Positions 1 to 8,224 are shown, counted from the first letter of the stretch. The stretch is 26,376 nucleotides of DNA from Colivivens sp963640465 (GCA_963640465.1 CAVHYP010000037.1:1-26376), one strand, 5' to 3'. Notes: generated by a model not told the origin, from the letters alone. Numbers and translations are program-made.

Positions 1-436
1 AACAGTTTTGGGTTAGCCTCCGGACTTCCTCTCCACGGGGTTTGTCGGGTGCGCCGGCTTTTCGAATGGAAATAAGTGAAAGTTTTGGATTAGCACGAGG
101 AGATATTGAACAAAAGCGGTTTCTGGCTATGCCATGGCGAGAAAATTTGCACGAAAGCCACATTGCTTTGTTTGCAGCCCACAAGCCTATGCTCGCCTTA
201 ATGTTAATGTCCTCGGAGATGACTAGTCCTTATTTCAGCTCGCTTTCCTGCCTACCCCATCCGGATGACTACTCCCTCACTAACTACGGGAAAAGATTGG
301 AGGGAGACTTCCTTCGGAGTTTCCGTGATGTCTGCTTGATTACTTGCGAAAGATACATGGGAATGCCGTGGAAGCGAAAACGGCAGTCTTGACAGAAATA
401 TTCCTCTGAATGAGATGATGGTATCGTTTTTTTCCT
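1..436. other. unassigned leading region, no supported gene
   Basis: I see no gene here that I can defend. An open frame of 116 codons exists on the plus strand from a TTG at 42 to 392, but its protein has no recognisable domain, no signal peptide and an odd composition, and there is no promoter or ribosome binding site in front of it. On the minus strand, 31 to 17 reads GAGGAAGTCCGGAGG, one base short of the RNase P RNA core GAGGAAAGTCCGG, but I could not find the other conserved parts. The mnmG gene often found before apt in this phylum is not inside the window. Confidence 0.4.
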
Positions 437-444
437 TAACTTTG
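437..444 (+). promoter_or_regulatory. candidate -7 box of the apt operon promoter
   Basis: TAACTTTG matches the Bacteroidota -7 element TAnnTTTG. No clear TTG is present about 20 bases upstream, so the match is half a promoter. Transcription would start near 451, giving a leader of about 140 bases before the apt ATG at 593. Confidence 0.4.
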
Positions 445-506
445 TCACGCCGTTGAAGAATTAGCCTGTCTTTTAAGGCAGCACTAGGACTGGCAAAGGA
501 TTTGAC

Positions 507-538
507 GAGCAAAAACTCCAGGCAACGTTTTGTTGCTC
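507..538 (+). promoter_or_regulatory. alternative hairpins in the apt leader
   Basis: Two mutually exclusive stems share bases. GCAAC (522-526) can pair with GTTGC (532-536) around a five-base loop. GAGCAA (507-512) can instead pair with TTGCTC (533-538). Both pairings are perfect. Whether they matter for apt expression is inference. Confidence 0.3.
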
Positions 539-592
539 AACAACTTGAACAAAAGACTAAACGAAAGTGCTGCGGTAATTGAAAATAAAGAG

Positions 593-1123
593 ATGAACAA
601 CCCGTATTTGATGAATCACTTGCGTGTGATTCCTGACTTTCCACAAAAAGGAATCATGTTCCGCGACGTGACCACCATATTCAAGGATGCCAAGTGTCTG
701 GAGATTATGGAAGAGGAATTGTATGAGCTCTACAAGGACAAGGGCATCACAAAGGTGGTGGGCATCGAATCGCGCGGATTCGTGATGGGCGCCATCCTGG
801 CACGCAAACTGAATGCCGGACTAGCTCTGTGCCGCAAGCCGGGAAAACTGCCGGCAGAATCCATCCAGCAGACCTACGAAAAGGAATACGGAACCGATAC
901 GATTGAAATCCATAAGGACGCAATAACTGATGACGACGTGGTGCTGCTGCACGACGACCTCCTTGCCACAGGCGGAACCATAAAGGCGGCGTGGGATCTC
1001 GTGAAGAGGTTCCATCCGAAGAAGTGCTACATGAACTTCATCATCGAAATCCGCGACGAGGGATTGAGAGGACGCGATTTCTTGGGCGACGGCATTGAGG
1101 TGACCACACTGATAAGAGTGTAA
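593..1123 (+). CDS. apt: adenine phosphoribosyltransferase
   Basis: Converts adenine and PRPP to AMP and pyrophosphate in the cytoplasm (purine salvage). The 176-residue product has the type I phosphoribosyltransferase layout: IESRGF at 58-63, the flexible loop RKPGKLPAE at 81-89, and the PRPP-binding segment VVLLHDDLLATGGT at 116-129. I chose the ATG at 593, giving MNNPYLMNHL. The frame stays open back to a TTG at 530, but that would add 21 residues that family members lack. The product is of normal family length. It heads a run of plus-strand genes, with uvrC starting 11 bases after its stop. Adenine recycling has no direct link to the repair gene behind it; this gene order is common in Bacteroidota as far as I recall. 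Confidence 0.95.
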   Translation: MNNPYLMNHLRVIPDFPQKGIMFRDVTTIFKDAKCLEIMEEELYELYKDKGITKVVGIESRGFVMGAILARKLNAGLALCRKPGKLPAESIQQTYEKEYGTDTIEIHKDAITDDDVVLLHDDLLATGGTIKAAWDLVKRFHPKKCYMNFIIEIRDEGLRGRDFLGDGIEVTTLIRV

Positions 1124-1134
1124 GTAAAGACGGA

Positions 1135-2979
1135 ATGAAGGGCGAGGAACGGTTGGCAAGACTCAAGACCATCGTATCCGTGCTCCCCGAGGAGCCAGGA
1201 TGCTACCAGTACCTTGACGACCAAGGCACGGTGATTTACGTGGGCAAAGCCAAAAACCTGAAACGGAGGGTCAGTTCGTATTTCTTCAAGACTGTCAACT
1301 CGAGAAAGACCCAAATCCTGGTAAGCAAGATTCAGGACATCAAGTACGTGGTGGTGCCTTCCGATGAAGATGCTCTGCTGCTTGAGAACAATCTGATAAA
1401 AAAATACAAACCTAGGTACAACATCCTACTGAAGGACGACAAGACCTATCCGTCGGTCTGCATCACCAACGAGGAATTCCCGCGAGTGTTCAAGACCCGG
1501 CAGATAATTCCACGGGCAGGCACCTACTACGGGCCGTTCAGCCATCAGGGAACGCTCAACAATATGCTGGACCTCATCAACCGCATCTATCCCTTGCGGA
1601 AATGCAAAATGGCGATGACCAGCCGGCAGATAAAGGAGGGCAAGATGAAAGCTTGCCTTGAATACCACATAAAGAACTGCAAGGCTCCGTGTGTGGGACT
1701 GCAGACACGCGACAACTATATGGAGAGTATTAACGAAGTGAGGGAAATACTCAAAGGCAACACACGCACCGTTTGCGACACCCTTCGCCGCAAGATGCAG
1801 GAATTGTCCGACCAGATGCGCTTTGAAGAGGCGATGGAGATGAAACGGAAGTACGACCTTGCACTGGAGTTCTGCGAGAAGAGCGAGGTGACAACCCAGT
1901 ACGAACACGACATCGACGTGTTTTCCATTGCCGACGACGAAAAGTCAGCCTTCATCAACTACCTGCATGTCACCCACGGCTGCATCAACCAAGCGTTCAC
2001 CTTCGAATATACAAAACGCATCGACGAAGACCCGAAGGAACTGCTGGCGCTCGGCATCGTGGAGATGAGGCAGAGATACAATAGCCAGTCGCGTGAAATC
2101 GTGGTGCCCTTCCCTCTCGAGATGGAGCTGAAAGACGTGACACTGACTGTGCCCCAGCGGGGCGACAAGAAACACTTGCTGGATTTGTCACTCGCCAATG
2201 TATGCCAGTACCGGTTCGACAAAGCACGGCAAGCAGAGAAACTGAATCCGGAGCAACGGTCGACCAATCTGCTGAGAGAGTTGCAGGACAAACTGAAACT
2301 CGAGCACATGCCACTCCACATCGAGTGTTTCGACAATTCCAACATCCAGGGCATGGACGCAGTGGCCGGATGTGTGGTGTTCAGAAAAGCAAAGCCAACA
2401 AAGTCAGAATACCGCAAATACATCATAAAGACGGTGGAAGGTCCCGACGACTATGCATCGATGGCAGAAGTGGTGTATCGGCGCTACAAACGTATGATTG
2501 ACGACGGAGGCGAACTTCCCGGACTGATCATCGCCGACGGTGGAAAGGGACAGATGGGAGTGATAAAATCTGTAGTGGAAGAACAGTTGCACCTCAAAAT
2601 ACCCATCGCAGGTCTGGCAAAAGACGGACACCACCGGACATCGGAGCTCCTGACCTTCAGGGATGATCAAATCGTTACGGTTGGAGTCGATGTGAAGAGC
2701 GCCTTGTTTCAGTTCCTGACACGGATTCAAGACGAAGTCCACAGGTATGCCATACAGTTCCACCGCGAAAAACGGGCGAAGCATCAGACTGCCTCGGAAT
2801 TGGACAGCATCAAAGGAATCGGCGAGGTGACGAAGACCGCGCTGTTGAAGCATTTCAAGAGTGTGAAGCGAATAAAGGAAGCAAGTGAAGAAGACATTGC
2901 CGGAGTCATTGGACGGGCAAAGGCAAAGACAATAAAGGAAAGTTTAGGAAATGAGAGCAGTAATACAGAGAGTAAGTGA
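1135..2979 (+). CDS. uvrC: UvrABC system protein C (excinuclease subunit)
   Basis: UvrC makes both incisions around bulky DNA lesions in nucleotide excision repair after UvrA/UvrB loading. The 614-residue protein shows all expected parts in order. An N-terminal GIY-YIG nuclease spans about 14-95 (GCYQY at 22-26, IYVGK at 34-38, R45, E84 in LLENNLIKKY). A UVR/UvrB-binding helix pair lies at about 212-247 (QMRFEEAMEMKRKYDLA). The RNase H-like second nuclease spans about 390-545, with probable catalytic D400 (ECFDNSNIQG), D468 (IADGGKGQ) and H536 (DEVHRYAI). Helix-hairpin-helix motifs lie at about 557-600. Length is normal and nothing essential is missing. Its last 29 bases overlap the start of dtd, which suggests translational coupling. 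Confidence 0.97.
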   Translation: MKGEERLARLKTIVSVLPEEPGCYQYLDDQGTVIYVGKAKNLKRRVSSYFFKTVNSRKTQILVSKIQDIKYVVVPSDEDALLLENNLIKKYKPRYNILLKDDKTYPSVCITNEEFPRVFKTRQIIPRAGTYYGPFSHQGTLNNMLDLINRIYPLRKCKMAMTSRQIKEGKMKACLEYHIKNCKAPCVGLQTRDNYMESINEVREILKGNTRTVCDTLRRKMQELSDQMRFEEAMEMKRKYDLALEFCEKSEVTTQYEHDIDVFSIADDEKSAFINYLHVTHGCINQAFTFEYTKRIDEDPKELLALGIVEMRQRYNSQSREIVVPFPLEMELKDVTLTVPQRGDKKHLLDLSLANVCQYRFDKARQAEKLNPEQRSTNLLRELQDKLKLEHMPLHIECFDNSNIQGMDAVAGCVVFRKAKPTKSEYRKYIIKTVEGPDDYASMAEVVYRRYKRMIDDGGELPGLIIADGGKGQMGVIKSVVEEQLHLKIPIAGLAKDGHHRTSELLTFRDDQIVTVGVDVKSALFQFLTRIQDEVHRYAIQFHREKRAKHQTASELDSIKGIGEVTKTALLKHFKSVKRIKEASEEDIAGVIGRAKAKTIKESLGNESSNTESK

Positions 2980-3403
2980 GGCTTCAGTGACCATCAACGG
3001 TACAGTTAAATCGCAGATAGGCAAGGGCTACCTTGTGCTCGTGGGATGTGAAGACCAGGACACCGACGAAGACATCGTGTGGCTCAGCCGCAAAATCGTG
3101 AACCTGCGAGTGTTCGACGATGAAAACGGAGTCATGAACCGATCGGTGATTGACGTAGGTGGCGACATACTCATAGTCAGCCAGTTCACTCTCTGGGCTT
3201 CGTATAAGAAAGGAAATCGCCCGAGTTATCTGCGTGCAGGCAGTCACGAGAAGACCATCCCACTGTACGAGCAGTTTTGTCGTCAGGTATCTGCCGACCT
3301 GCAGAAGCCAGTAATGACCGGTGAATTCGGTGCAGACATGAAGGTGGCACTGATAAACGACGGACCGGTAACAATTTGTATGGACACTAAAAACAAAGAA
3401 TGA
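2951..3403 (+). CDS. dtd: D-aminoacyl-tRNA deacylase
   Basis: Hydrolyses D-amino acids (and mischarged glycine) from tRNA, protecting translation. The 150-residue product starts MRAVIQRVSEASV, the standard family start. It has the SQFTL active-site motif at 77-81 and the NDGPVT motif at 136-141 whose Gly-cisPro carries chiral proofreading. The ATG at 2951 lies inside the end of uvrC (29-base overlap in another frame), and the family-typical N-terminus leaves little doubt about this start. deoC begins one base after its stop. In relatives a small MazG-type pyrophosphohydrolase gene often sits between dtd and deoC (my recollection); it is absent here. Confidence 0.96.
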   Translation: MRAVIQRVSEASVTINGTVKSQIGKGYLVLVGCEDQDTDEDIVWLSRKIVNLRVFDDENGVMNRSVIDVGGDILIVSQFTLWASYKKGNRPSYLRAGSHEKTIPLYEQFCRQVSADLQKPVMTGEFGADMKVALINDGPVTICMDTKNKE

Positions 3404-3404
3404 T

Positions 3405-4334
3405 ATGGAGATAAATTATTTGGACGGACGTCCTCATCACAACGAAATCACTGAAAGCAAGGTGACACAGGCATTCAAGAAGTACAATCTTGAGTTGGAC
3501 GATGAGCAGGTGAAGAAAGAAGTTACGGCTCTGCTCTGGAAACATCTGAAGGAGAACGACACCAAGGAAGTGAAGAAGTTCCTGCTCAATAGCGTGGAAC
3601 TTACCAGTCTAAAGACAGACGACAGCGACGACAGCATCATGCGCTTCGTGGAAAAGGTCAACAAGTTCGACGATGTCTATCCCGAGCTCGGACATGTTGC
3701 CACCGTTTGCGTCTATCCATGCTACGCAGCAATCTGCCACGACATGCTGGAGAACGAAAACATCGAGATTGCATGTGTTTCAGCCTGCTTCCCTTCATCA
3801 CAGTCATTCATCGAAGTGAAGATAGCAGAGACCTCGCTGGCACTGCACGACGGTGCTACGGAAATCGACATCGTACAGTCTGTGGGTAAATTCATGGCAG
3901 GCGACTATGAAACCGTTGCCGATGAAATTGCAGAAATCAAAGCCGTGTGCGGCGATTATAAGTTGAAGGTAATTCTCGAGACAGGTTGCCTGAAGACAGC
4001 CTCCAACATCAAGAAAGCATCAATCCTCGCAATGTATTCCGGTGCCGACTACATAAAGACCTCAACCGGTAAACTCGAACCGGCTGCAACTCCCGAAGCA
4101 GCTTATGTCATGTGTCAGGCAATAAAGGAGTACTACGACGAGACTGGCATACAGATTGGCTTCAAGCCTGCAGGAGGAATGAAGACAGTGGAAGACACAC
4201 TGGTTTACTACACCATCGTAAAGGAAGTGTTGGGTGAGAAATGGCTCAACAACCAGATGTTCCGCCTCGGCACCAGCAGCTGTGCCAATAAACTGTTAAG
4301 CGAAATCATCGGTGAACAAATAAAATTCTTTTAG
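3405..4334 (+). CDS. deoC: deoxyribose-phosphate aldolase
   Basis: Cleaves 2-deoxyribose-5-phosphate to glyceraldehyde-3-phosphate and acetaldehyde in deoxynucleoside breakdown. The 309-residue class I aldolase has the Schiff-base lysine K218 in DYIKTSTGKLE, the second active-site lysine K254 in GFKPAGG (252-258), and the EIDIV strand at 153-157. It is about 50 residues longer than the E. coli enzyme. The extra length is mainly an N-terminal part of about 80 residues rich in Lys, Glu and Asp, as in other Bacteroidota DeoC proteins. The ATG lies one base after the dtd stop, so the two are surely cotranscribed. The next gene begins three bases after its stop. Confidence 0.95.
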   Translation: MEINYLDGRPHHNEITESKVTQAFKKYNLELDDEQVKKEVTALLWKHLKENDTKEVKKFLLNSVELTSLKTDDSDDSIMRFVEKVNKFDDVYPELGHVATVCVYPCYAAICHDMLENENIEIACVSACFPSSQSFIEVKIAETSLALHDGATEIDIVQSVGKFMAGDYETVADEIAEIKAVCGDYKLKVILETGCLKTASNIKKASILAMYSGADYIKTSTGKLEPAATPEAAYVMCQAIKEYYDETGIQIGFKPAGGMKTVEDTLVYYTIVKEVLGEKWLNNQMFRLGTSSCANKLLSEIIGEQIKFF

Positions 4335-4337
4335 TCT

Positions 4338-4982
4338 ATGGACGGAATGAAATTATACAAGTCAGTTGTGGCATTAGGCATGCTGCTGGGCACATCAATG
4401 AACGCTTCTGCTCAGGACCAGATACCAAATCAAGTGCAGAATCAGGAACAGGGACAGGCGCCAGAACAAATCCTGGAACAAGGCAGTACACAAGCGGAAA
4501 ATGCACAGGCGGAAGAGATGATGGGTACTCTCAACCGTTTCGGCTACCTCAGCTATAACGAAGCGCTACGTTCCATGCCTTCATACGAGAAAGTGCAGAA
4601 GAGCCTGCAGGAACTGAGAAAACAGTATGCAGACGAACTGTCGCGCTCGGAGAAGGAATTCAGCAAGCAGTACGCTGAATATGTAGATGGACAAAAATCC
4701 TTCCCCGACAACATCCTGCTGAAGCGCCAGAAAGAACTGCAACAGCTGATGGAACAAGGACTGGAGTTCAAGGCAGAAGCCAAACGATTGCTGGAGAAAG
4801 TAGAATCAGAGTTGATGCAGCCCATACATCAGGAACTGAAAGCTGTTCTTGTCCGCATAGGCAAAAAACGCGGTTATGCGTACATTCTCAACACCGACAA
4901 CAATGCTTGTCCTTTTGTGAATGGAGAACTGGGCGACGACATTACCGCAGATGTAATCGCTGAGGTAACAAAGAAAAAGTGA
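4338..4982 (+). CDS. OmpH/Skp family periplasmic chaperone with Gln-rich linker
   Basis: Skp-like proteins hold unfolded outer-membrane proteins in the periplasm on their way to the BAM complex. The 214-residue product has an N-terminal signal peptide (hydrophobic 8-21, likely cut after NASA, before QDQ at 25). A low-complexity stretch at about 25-60 is rich in Gln, Glu and Ala. The OmpH/Skp domain starts at FGYLSYNEALRSMPSYEKV, continues through a long charged coiled coil (about 85-165) and ends with the usual strand RGYAYILNTDNNACPFVNG. The Gln-rich linker is not usual for the family. Start may be the ATG at 4338 or 4347; I use the first. It precedes murI as in many Bacteroidota, where two ompH copies are often seen, but here there is one. 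Its last codons resemble the repeats that follow. Confidence 0.85.
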   Translation: MDGMKLYKSVVALGMLLGTSMNASAQDQIPNQVQNQEQGQAPEQILEQGSTQAENAQAEEMMGTLNRFGYLSYNEALRSMPSYEKVQKSLQELRKQYADELSRSEKEFSKQYAEYVDGQKSFPDNILLKRQKELQQLMEQGLEFKAEAKRLLEKVESELMQPIHQELKAVLVRIGKKRGYAYILNTDNNACPFVNGELGDDITADVIAEVTKKK

Positions 4983-5038
4983 TTGCAGAGAACGAAAGAA
5001 ATCGCAGAAAACGAAAGAAATCGCAGAAAACGGAAGCA
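4982..5038 (+). repeat. three tandem copies of a 19-base repeat
   Basis: Copies at 4982-5000, 5001-5019 and 5020-5038. The middle copy reads ATCGCAGAAAACGAAAGAA; the first differs at two bases and the third at its end. The last codons of the preceding ompH-like gene (from 4956) and the bases just before the murI ATG (5065-5085) look like further diverged copies. Confidence 0.85.
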
Positions 5039-5085
5039 GTAATAATTATAAGGTGACGGAGGTGATTGCAGAGGACAACAAAAAA

Positions 5086-5901
5086 ATGCAGGGACCAATC
5101 GGTGTATTCGATTCAGGCTATGGCGGCTTGACCATATTGGAGGGAATCAGACATCTGATGCCCGAGTATGATTATGTGTATTTTGGCGACAATGCGCGTG
5201 CTCCCTATGGCATTCGTTCGTTTGACGTCGTTTACCAATACACGCTTGAAGCAGTACAAAAACTGTTTAGGCTCGGTTGTCCACTTGTCATCCTTGGATG
5301 CAACACAGCATCGGCAAAAGCTCTGCGCACGATACAGCAGACATGTCTTCCTACAAATGCGCCCGACCGAAGGGTATTGGGCGTAATCAGACCTACGGCA
5401 GAGATTGTAGGGAAGATAACAAGAAACGGACACATTGGTGTGCTGGCAACGGAAGGAACGATAAAATCGGAGTCTTACAGCCTGGAGATAAGGAAGCTCT
5501 TTCCCGAATGTATCGTCTCGGGATTGGCTTGTCCGATGTGGGTGCCGTTGGTGGAGAATGGTGAATTCAACAAACCTTGTGCCGATTATTTCGTGAAGGA
5601 ACGTATTAACGCTCTGCTTTCACTCGACCCTCTCATCGATACAATTATTCTTGGGTGTACACACTATCCGTTGCTCTTGGACAAGATAAAACTTTATTGT
5701 CCGAAAGACATCAGGATTCTGACTCAAGGTCATTATGTGGCAGAGAGCTTGAAAGACTATCTGCGCCGGCATACAGACATGGATGCAAGGCTCACGAAAG
5801 GCGGTTCGTGCCGGTACTTCACGTCGGAATCTCCAGACAGATTCAGTGAAAACGCATCGATATTCTTGAGTGAGAAAATCAACGTAAAAAGAATGATATG
5901 A
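5086..5901 (+). CDS. murI: glutamate racemase
   Basis: Makes D-glutamate from L-glutamate for peptidoglycan. The protein is 271 residues from the ATG at 5086. It opens with GPIGVFDSGYGG (D9 and S10 in the DSGYGG motif), has the first catalytic cysteine C72 in GCNTASAKAL and the second, C191, in LGCTHYP. The frame extends upstream to a GTG at 5053, but the added 11 residues are coded by the repeat-like DNA between ompH and murI and the family normally starts close to this ATG. Its stop overlaps the next gene's start (ATGA at 5898-5901), so the protease gene is translationally coupled. Position after an ompH gene fits an envelope-biogenesis unit. Confidence 0.95.
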   Translation: MQGPIGVFDSGYGGLTILEGIRHLMPEYDYVYFGDNARAPYGIRSFDVVYQYTLEAVQKLFRLGCPLVILGCNTASAKALRTIQQTCLPTNAPDRRVLGVIRPTAEIVGKITRNGHIGVLATEGTIKSESYSLEIRKLFPECIVSGLACPMWVPLVENGEFNKPCADYFVKERINALLSLDPLIDTIILGCTHYPLLLDKIKLYCPKDIRILTQGHYVAESLKDYLRRHTDMDARLTKGGSCRYFTSESPDRFSENASIFLSEKINVKRMI

Positions 5902-6680
5902 GGACAGACAGCTCCGGGAGAGTAGCATTTGCCATTCTTTCGGCATTCTTCCTGCTACCGCTGACGCAGGTTGCAGTGACGCTCGTTGCAATGCTTGCGA
6001 AACATTGGGACAACACTACCGACTTGATGCCAATGGTATTGACGGTTTCATCGTTGCTTACGATAGCGATTGTTGTATTCGTAAAGCATAAATTGAAGTA
6101 CAAAATCCTCGATGAAATCAATCCCCTACAATGTAAATGGAAGTGGGCTCCGATGATGCTTCTGGCAACGCTGTGCGGAATGTTCGTTTCTGATACACTT
6201 ACGAAAGAACTGCATTTGATGAACTTCATAGAAGACGAGATGCTGGATTTGGCAACTTCGTTCTGGGGAATCATGACACTGGTCATCATCGGACCGATAG
6301 CAGAGGAACTGGTGTTCCGCAGTGCCATCATCGGAACTATGCTCCGGCATGGTGTCAGTACATGGGTTGCAATTATTGTGTCAGCCATGCTGTTCAGCGT
6401 TTCACATCTCAATCCAGCACAAATCCCGTCTGCCTTCCTTGTCGGAATCTTGTTTGCAATACTCTATATAAAGAGCAAAAGCCTTCTGCCATCCGCCATC
6501 TGCCATGTAATCAACAATGGACTGTCCGTCATTATGATGAATGTATGTGTCGATCATCCCGACATGGCTGACATGACGATGAAAGAATTGTGCGGTGGAC
6601 CGGTAACCACATACATACTTGTGGCAATCACTGCCGCAGTTTGCACCACTTTATATTATTATTACTGGAAAAGGAGATAG
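5898..6680 (+). CDS. CPBP family intramembrane glutamic endopeptidase
   Basis: A polytopic membrane protein of 260 residues in the CPBP (CAAX protease and bacteriocin-processing, Abi) family. Hydrophobic segments lie at about 10-35, 45-63, 85-105, 122-140, 155-170, 178-195, 200-216 and 238-256. The family's catalytic motifs are present: EELVFR at 136-141 (E136, E137, R141), FSVSHLNP with H170, and a third motif SAICHVINNGLS with H203 and N206. The substrate cannot be told from sequence; members process prenylated or small membrane proteins or act in bacteriocin self-immunity. The ATG overlaps the murI stop by four bases, so it is the last gene of the run. It may simply be housekeeping in envelope quality control. 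Confidence 0.9.
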   Translation: MRTDSSGRVAFAILSAFFLLPLTQVAVTLVAMLAKHWDNTTDLMPMVLTVSSLLTIAIVVFVKHKLKYKILDEINPLQCKWKWAPMMLLATLCGMFVSDTLTKELHLMNFIEDEMLDLATSFWGIMTLVIIGPIAEELVFRSAIIGTMLRHGVSTWVAIIVSAMLFSVSHLNPAQIPSAFLVGILFAILYIKSKSLLPSAICHVINNGLSVIMMNVCVDHPDMADMTMKELCGGPVTTYILVAITAAVCTTLYYYYWKRR

Positions 6681-6783
6681 ATGTTATTAGATACAGAAGT
6701 AAGGCAAATAACGGTTTGTTTGCCCTGTTTATGGAGAAAAATATGCTGAAATTACCTCATTATTGCAAATAGATTGCTGATTG

Positions 6784-6816
6784 TTGGGTATTCTTCAGAT
6801 TATATTTGTACTTTTG
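6784..6816 (+). promoter_or_regulatory. probable promoter of the glycosyltransferase gene
   Basis: Two adjacent boxes match TAnnTTTG: TATATTTG (6801-6808) and TACTTTTG (6809-6816). A TTG at 6784-6786 lies 22 bases before the second. A start near 6823 would leave a leader of about 20 bases before the ATG at 6843. Confidence 0.5.
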
Positions 6817-6842
6817 CCATGTAATTGGATAATACGCTAAAG

Positions 6843-7862
6843 ATGAATCCTTCTAAAGTCGACATATCGGTATTGATGCTGTTCTTCAACCGTCCCGACC
6901 GCTTTGCAGAAGTGTTTGCCGAGGTGAAGAAAGCACGTCCTGCACGACTGTTCCTCTATCAGGATGGTCCGCGAGGCGAACGTGACATGGCGGGCATTGA
7001 GGCTTGCCGTAAAATCGTGGATGACAGCGAAATTGACTGGGAATGTGAGGTGCACCGCCTCTTCCAAGAGAATAACTACGGATGCGATCCTTCCGAATAT
7101 ATGGCACAGAAGTGGGCATTCTCACTGACTGACAAGTGCATCGTGTTGGAAGATGATGATGTGCCGTCACAGTCTTTCTTCCCGTTCTGCAAGGAACTGC
7201 TCGACCGCTACGAGAACGACAACCGCATATGGATGATTGCAGGATTCAACTCTGAGGAGAAAACCAATGTCAAGGAAAGCTATTTCTTCACTTCAGTATT
7301 CAGCATCTGGGGCTGGGCATCATGGAAACGTGTCATCGATACTTGGGATGCCGACTATTCTTGGCTCGACGACAAGGAGAAGTTGGAAAAGGTTGAGAGT
7401 GTGATAAGCGAGAAGAAACTGCGCAGTGACATCATTCCCATGTGCCGTGACCACAAGGCAAGCGGAAAGGCTTATTATGAAAGCATCTTTTGGGCATCAA
7501 TGCTTCTCCACGATGGTATAGCCATTATGACTTCACAGAATATGATAAACAACAGGGGCGTGTCAGACGACTCTACGCATTTCCAAGGTTCACTGAAGAC
7601 CATGCCAAAGCAGCTTCGCAAGCAGTTCACCATGCAGCGCCATGAGATAGGTTTTCCTCTTGTACATCCTGCAGAGGTGAAGGAGTACAAACCCTTCAAG
7701 GATACTGTCTACCTCCGCAATGCATGGGGACATACGTGGCGTAAAGTGCAGTATTCCATTGAGGAACTCCTTCTCAACCTCCGCTACGGCAACTTTTCCA
7801 TAATCAGGAAATCATTGCTTCGCCGCATAGACAAATGGCTGGGCAGACATAAATATGCTTGA
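6843..7862 (+). CDS. GT-A type (family 2-like) glycosyltransferase
   Basis: Predicted cytoplasmic sugar transferase of 339 residues without signal peptide or clear membrane span. The N-terminal Rossmann-like strand VDISVLMLFFNRPDRFAEVF (7-26), the acceptor-loop region GCDPSEYMAQKWAF and the metal-binding run LEDDDVPS (E103, D104-D106) fit a GT-A fold. WGWAS at 156-160 is a motif I associate with this subgroup. The basic C-terminus (about 310-339) could lie against the membrane. Donor and acceptor cannot be named; lipopolysaccharide or capsule work is only likely. I chose the ATG at 6843 because the promoter boxes end at 6816; the frame opens at a TTG at 6825. It stands alone: no other glycan genes are near. 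Downstream DNA is degraded, so neighbours may have been lost. Confidence 0.75.
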   Translation: MNPSKVDISVLMLFFNRPDRFAEVFAEVKKARPARLFLYQDGPRGERDMAGIEACRKIVDDSEIDWECEVHRLFQENNYGCDPSEYMAQKWAFSLTDKCIVLEDDDVPSQSFFPFCKELLDRYENDNRIWMIAGFNSEEKTNVKESYFFTSVFSIWGWASWKRVIDTWDADYSWLDDKEKLEKVESVISEKKLRSDIIPMCRDHKASGKAYYESIFWASMLLHDGIAIMTSQNMINNRGVSDDSTHFQGSLKTMPKQLRKQFTMQRHEIGFPLVHPAEVKEYKPFKDTVYLRNAWGHTWRKVQYSIEELLLNLRYGNFSIIRKSLLRRIDKWLGRHKYA

Positions 7863-7979
7863 TTCAGTCCTGCAATGAGCTTTTACCCTTGATTTCAGAA
7901 TTGTTGTTGTCCGGTAAACCAAACAGGACCTTTCAAACCCATTGTTTTACAACAGGTTCGAACAAAGAATCTGGTTACA

Positions 7980-8007
7980 AGCCCTCATGCGCATGTGTGC
8001 AAGGGCT
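7980..8007 (+). terminator. candidate terminator after the glycosyltransferase
   Basis: AGCCCT (7980-7985) pairs with AGGGCT (8002-8007). After a two-base bulge the stem continues TGCGC (7988-7992) with GTGCA (7997-8001), including one G-T pair. The run after it, AATTTTC, is only weakly T-rich. Confidence 0.4.
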
Positions 8008-8059
8008 AATTTTCATCTTCAGCGGACTCTGGTGGACTCTCAACCATGGTTGCCAGTGA

Positions 8060-8224
8060 CTATTCCAAGTCTTTTTCAAGGTGCTCAAGGAATTCTTTTA
8101 TATTGATGTCGCACGTTAGCATTATTCTCACGATTGTGGCAACACCCGAGAAGCTCCACGAACGGCTGCCACCCCTTTGCAATAACATGATGACCAACCC
8201 AACTTTGACCTCGACCAAGAATTT
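8060..8224 (-). pseudogene. C-terminal scrap of a possible transposase
   Basis: On the minus strand an open stretch of 54 codons ends at a TAG (8060-8062) and is closed upstream by a TGA at 8225-8227 next to a run of eight T. The translation looks like real protein: it includes RSWSFSGVATIVRIML and ends NIKEFLEHLEKDLE. That pattern (aromatic-Ser-Phe, small helix, Arg, then a FL-x-x-x-E-K-D tail) resembles C-termini of IS4-like transposases in Bacteroidota, by memory only. There is no proper start codon context. I treat it as a remnant; a short genuine gene is less likely. Confidence 0.35.

Noticed and set aside
17..31. Minus-strand GAGGAAGTCCGGAGG, similar to the RNase P RNA core
   Set aside because: One base is missing from the core and no other conserved RNase P segment could be found; the rest would lie outside the window.
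42..392. 116-codon open frame on the plus strand
   Set aside because: Starts with TTG, no promoter or ribosome binding site, no recognisable domain, and a composition unlike the neighbouring genes.
530..592. N-terminal extension of apt from a TTG
   Set aside because: Adds 21 residues absent from the family and overlaps the leader hairpin; the ATG at 593 matches the family start.
1426..1908. 160-codon minus-strand frame inside uvrC
   Set aside because: Lies wholly opposite a clear, complete uvrC gene; reverse image only.
4982..5038. Possible CRISPR array
   Set aside because: The 19-base units are directly joined without spacers and there are no cas genes.
7863..8059. 66-codon plus-strand frame after the glycosyltransferase
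   Set aside because: Overlaps the glycosyltransferase stop and the terminator hairpin, and has no recognisable protein features.
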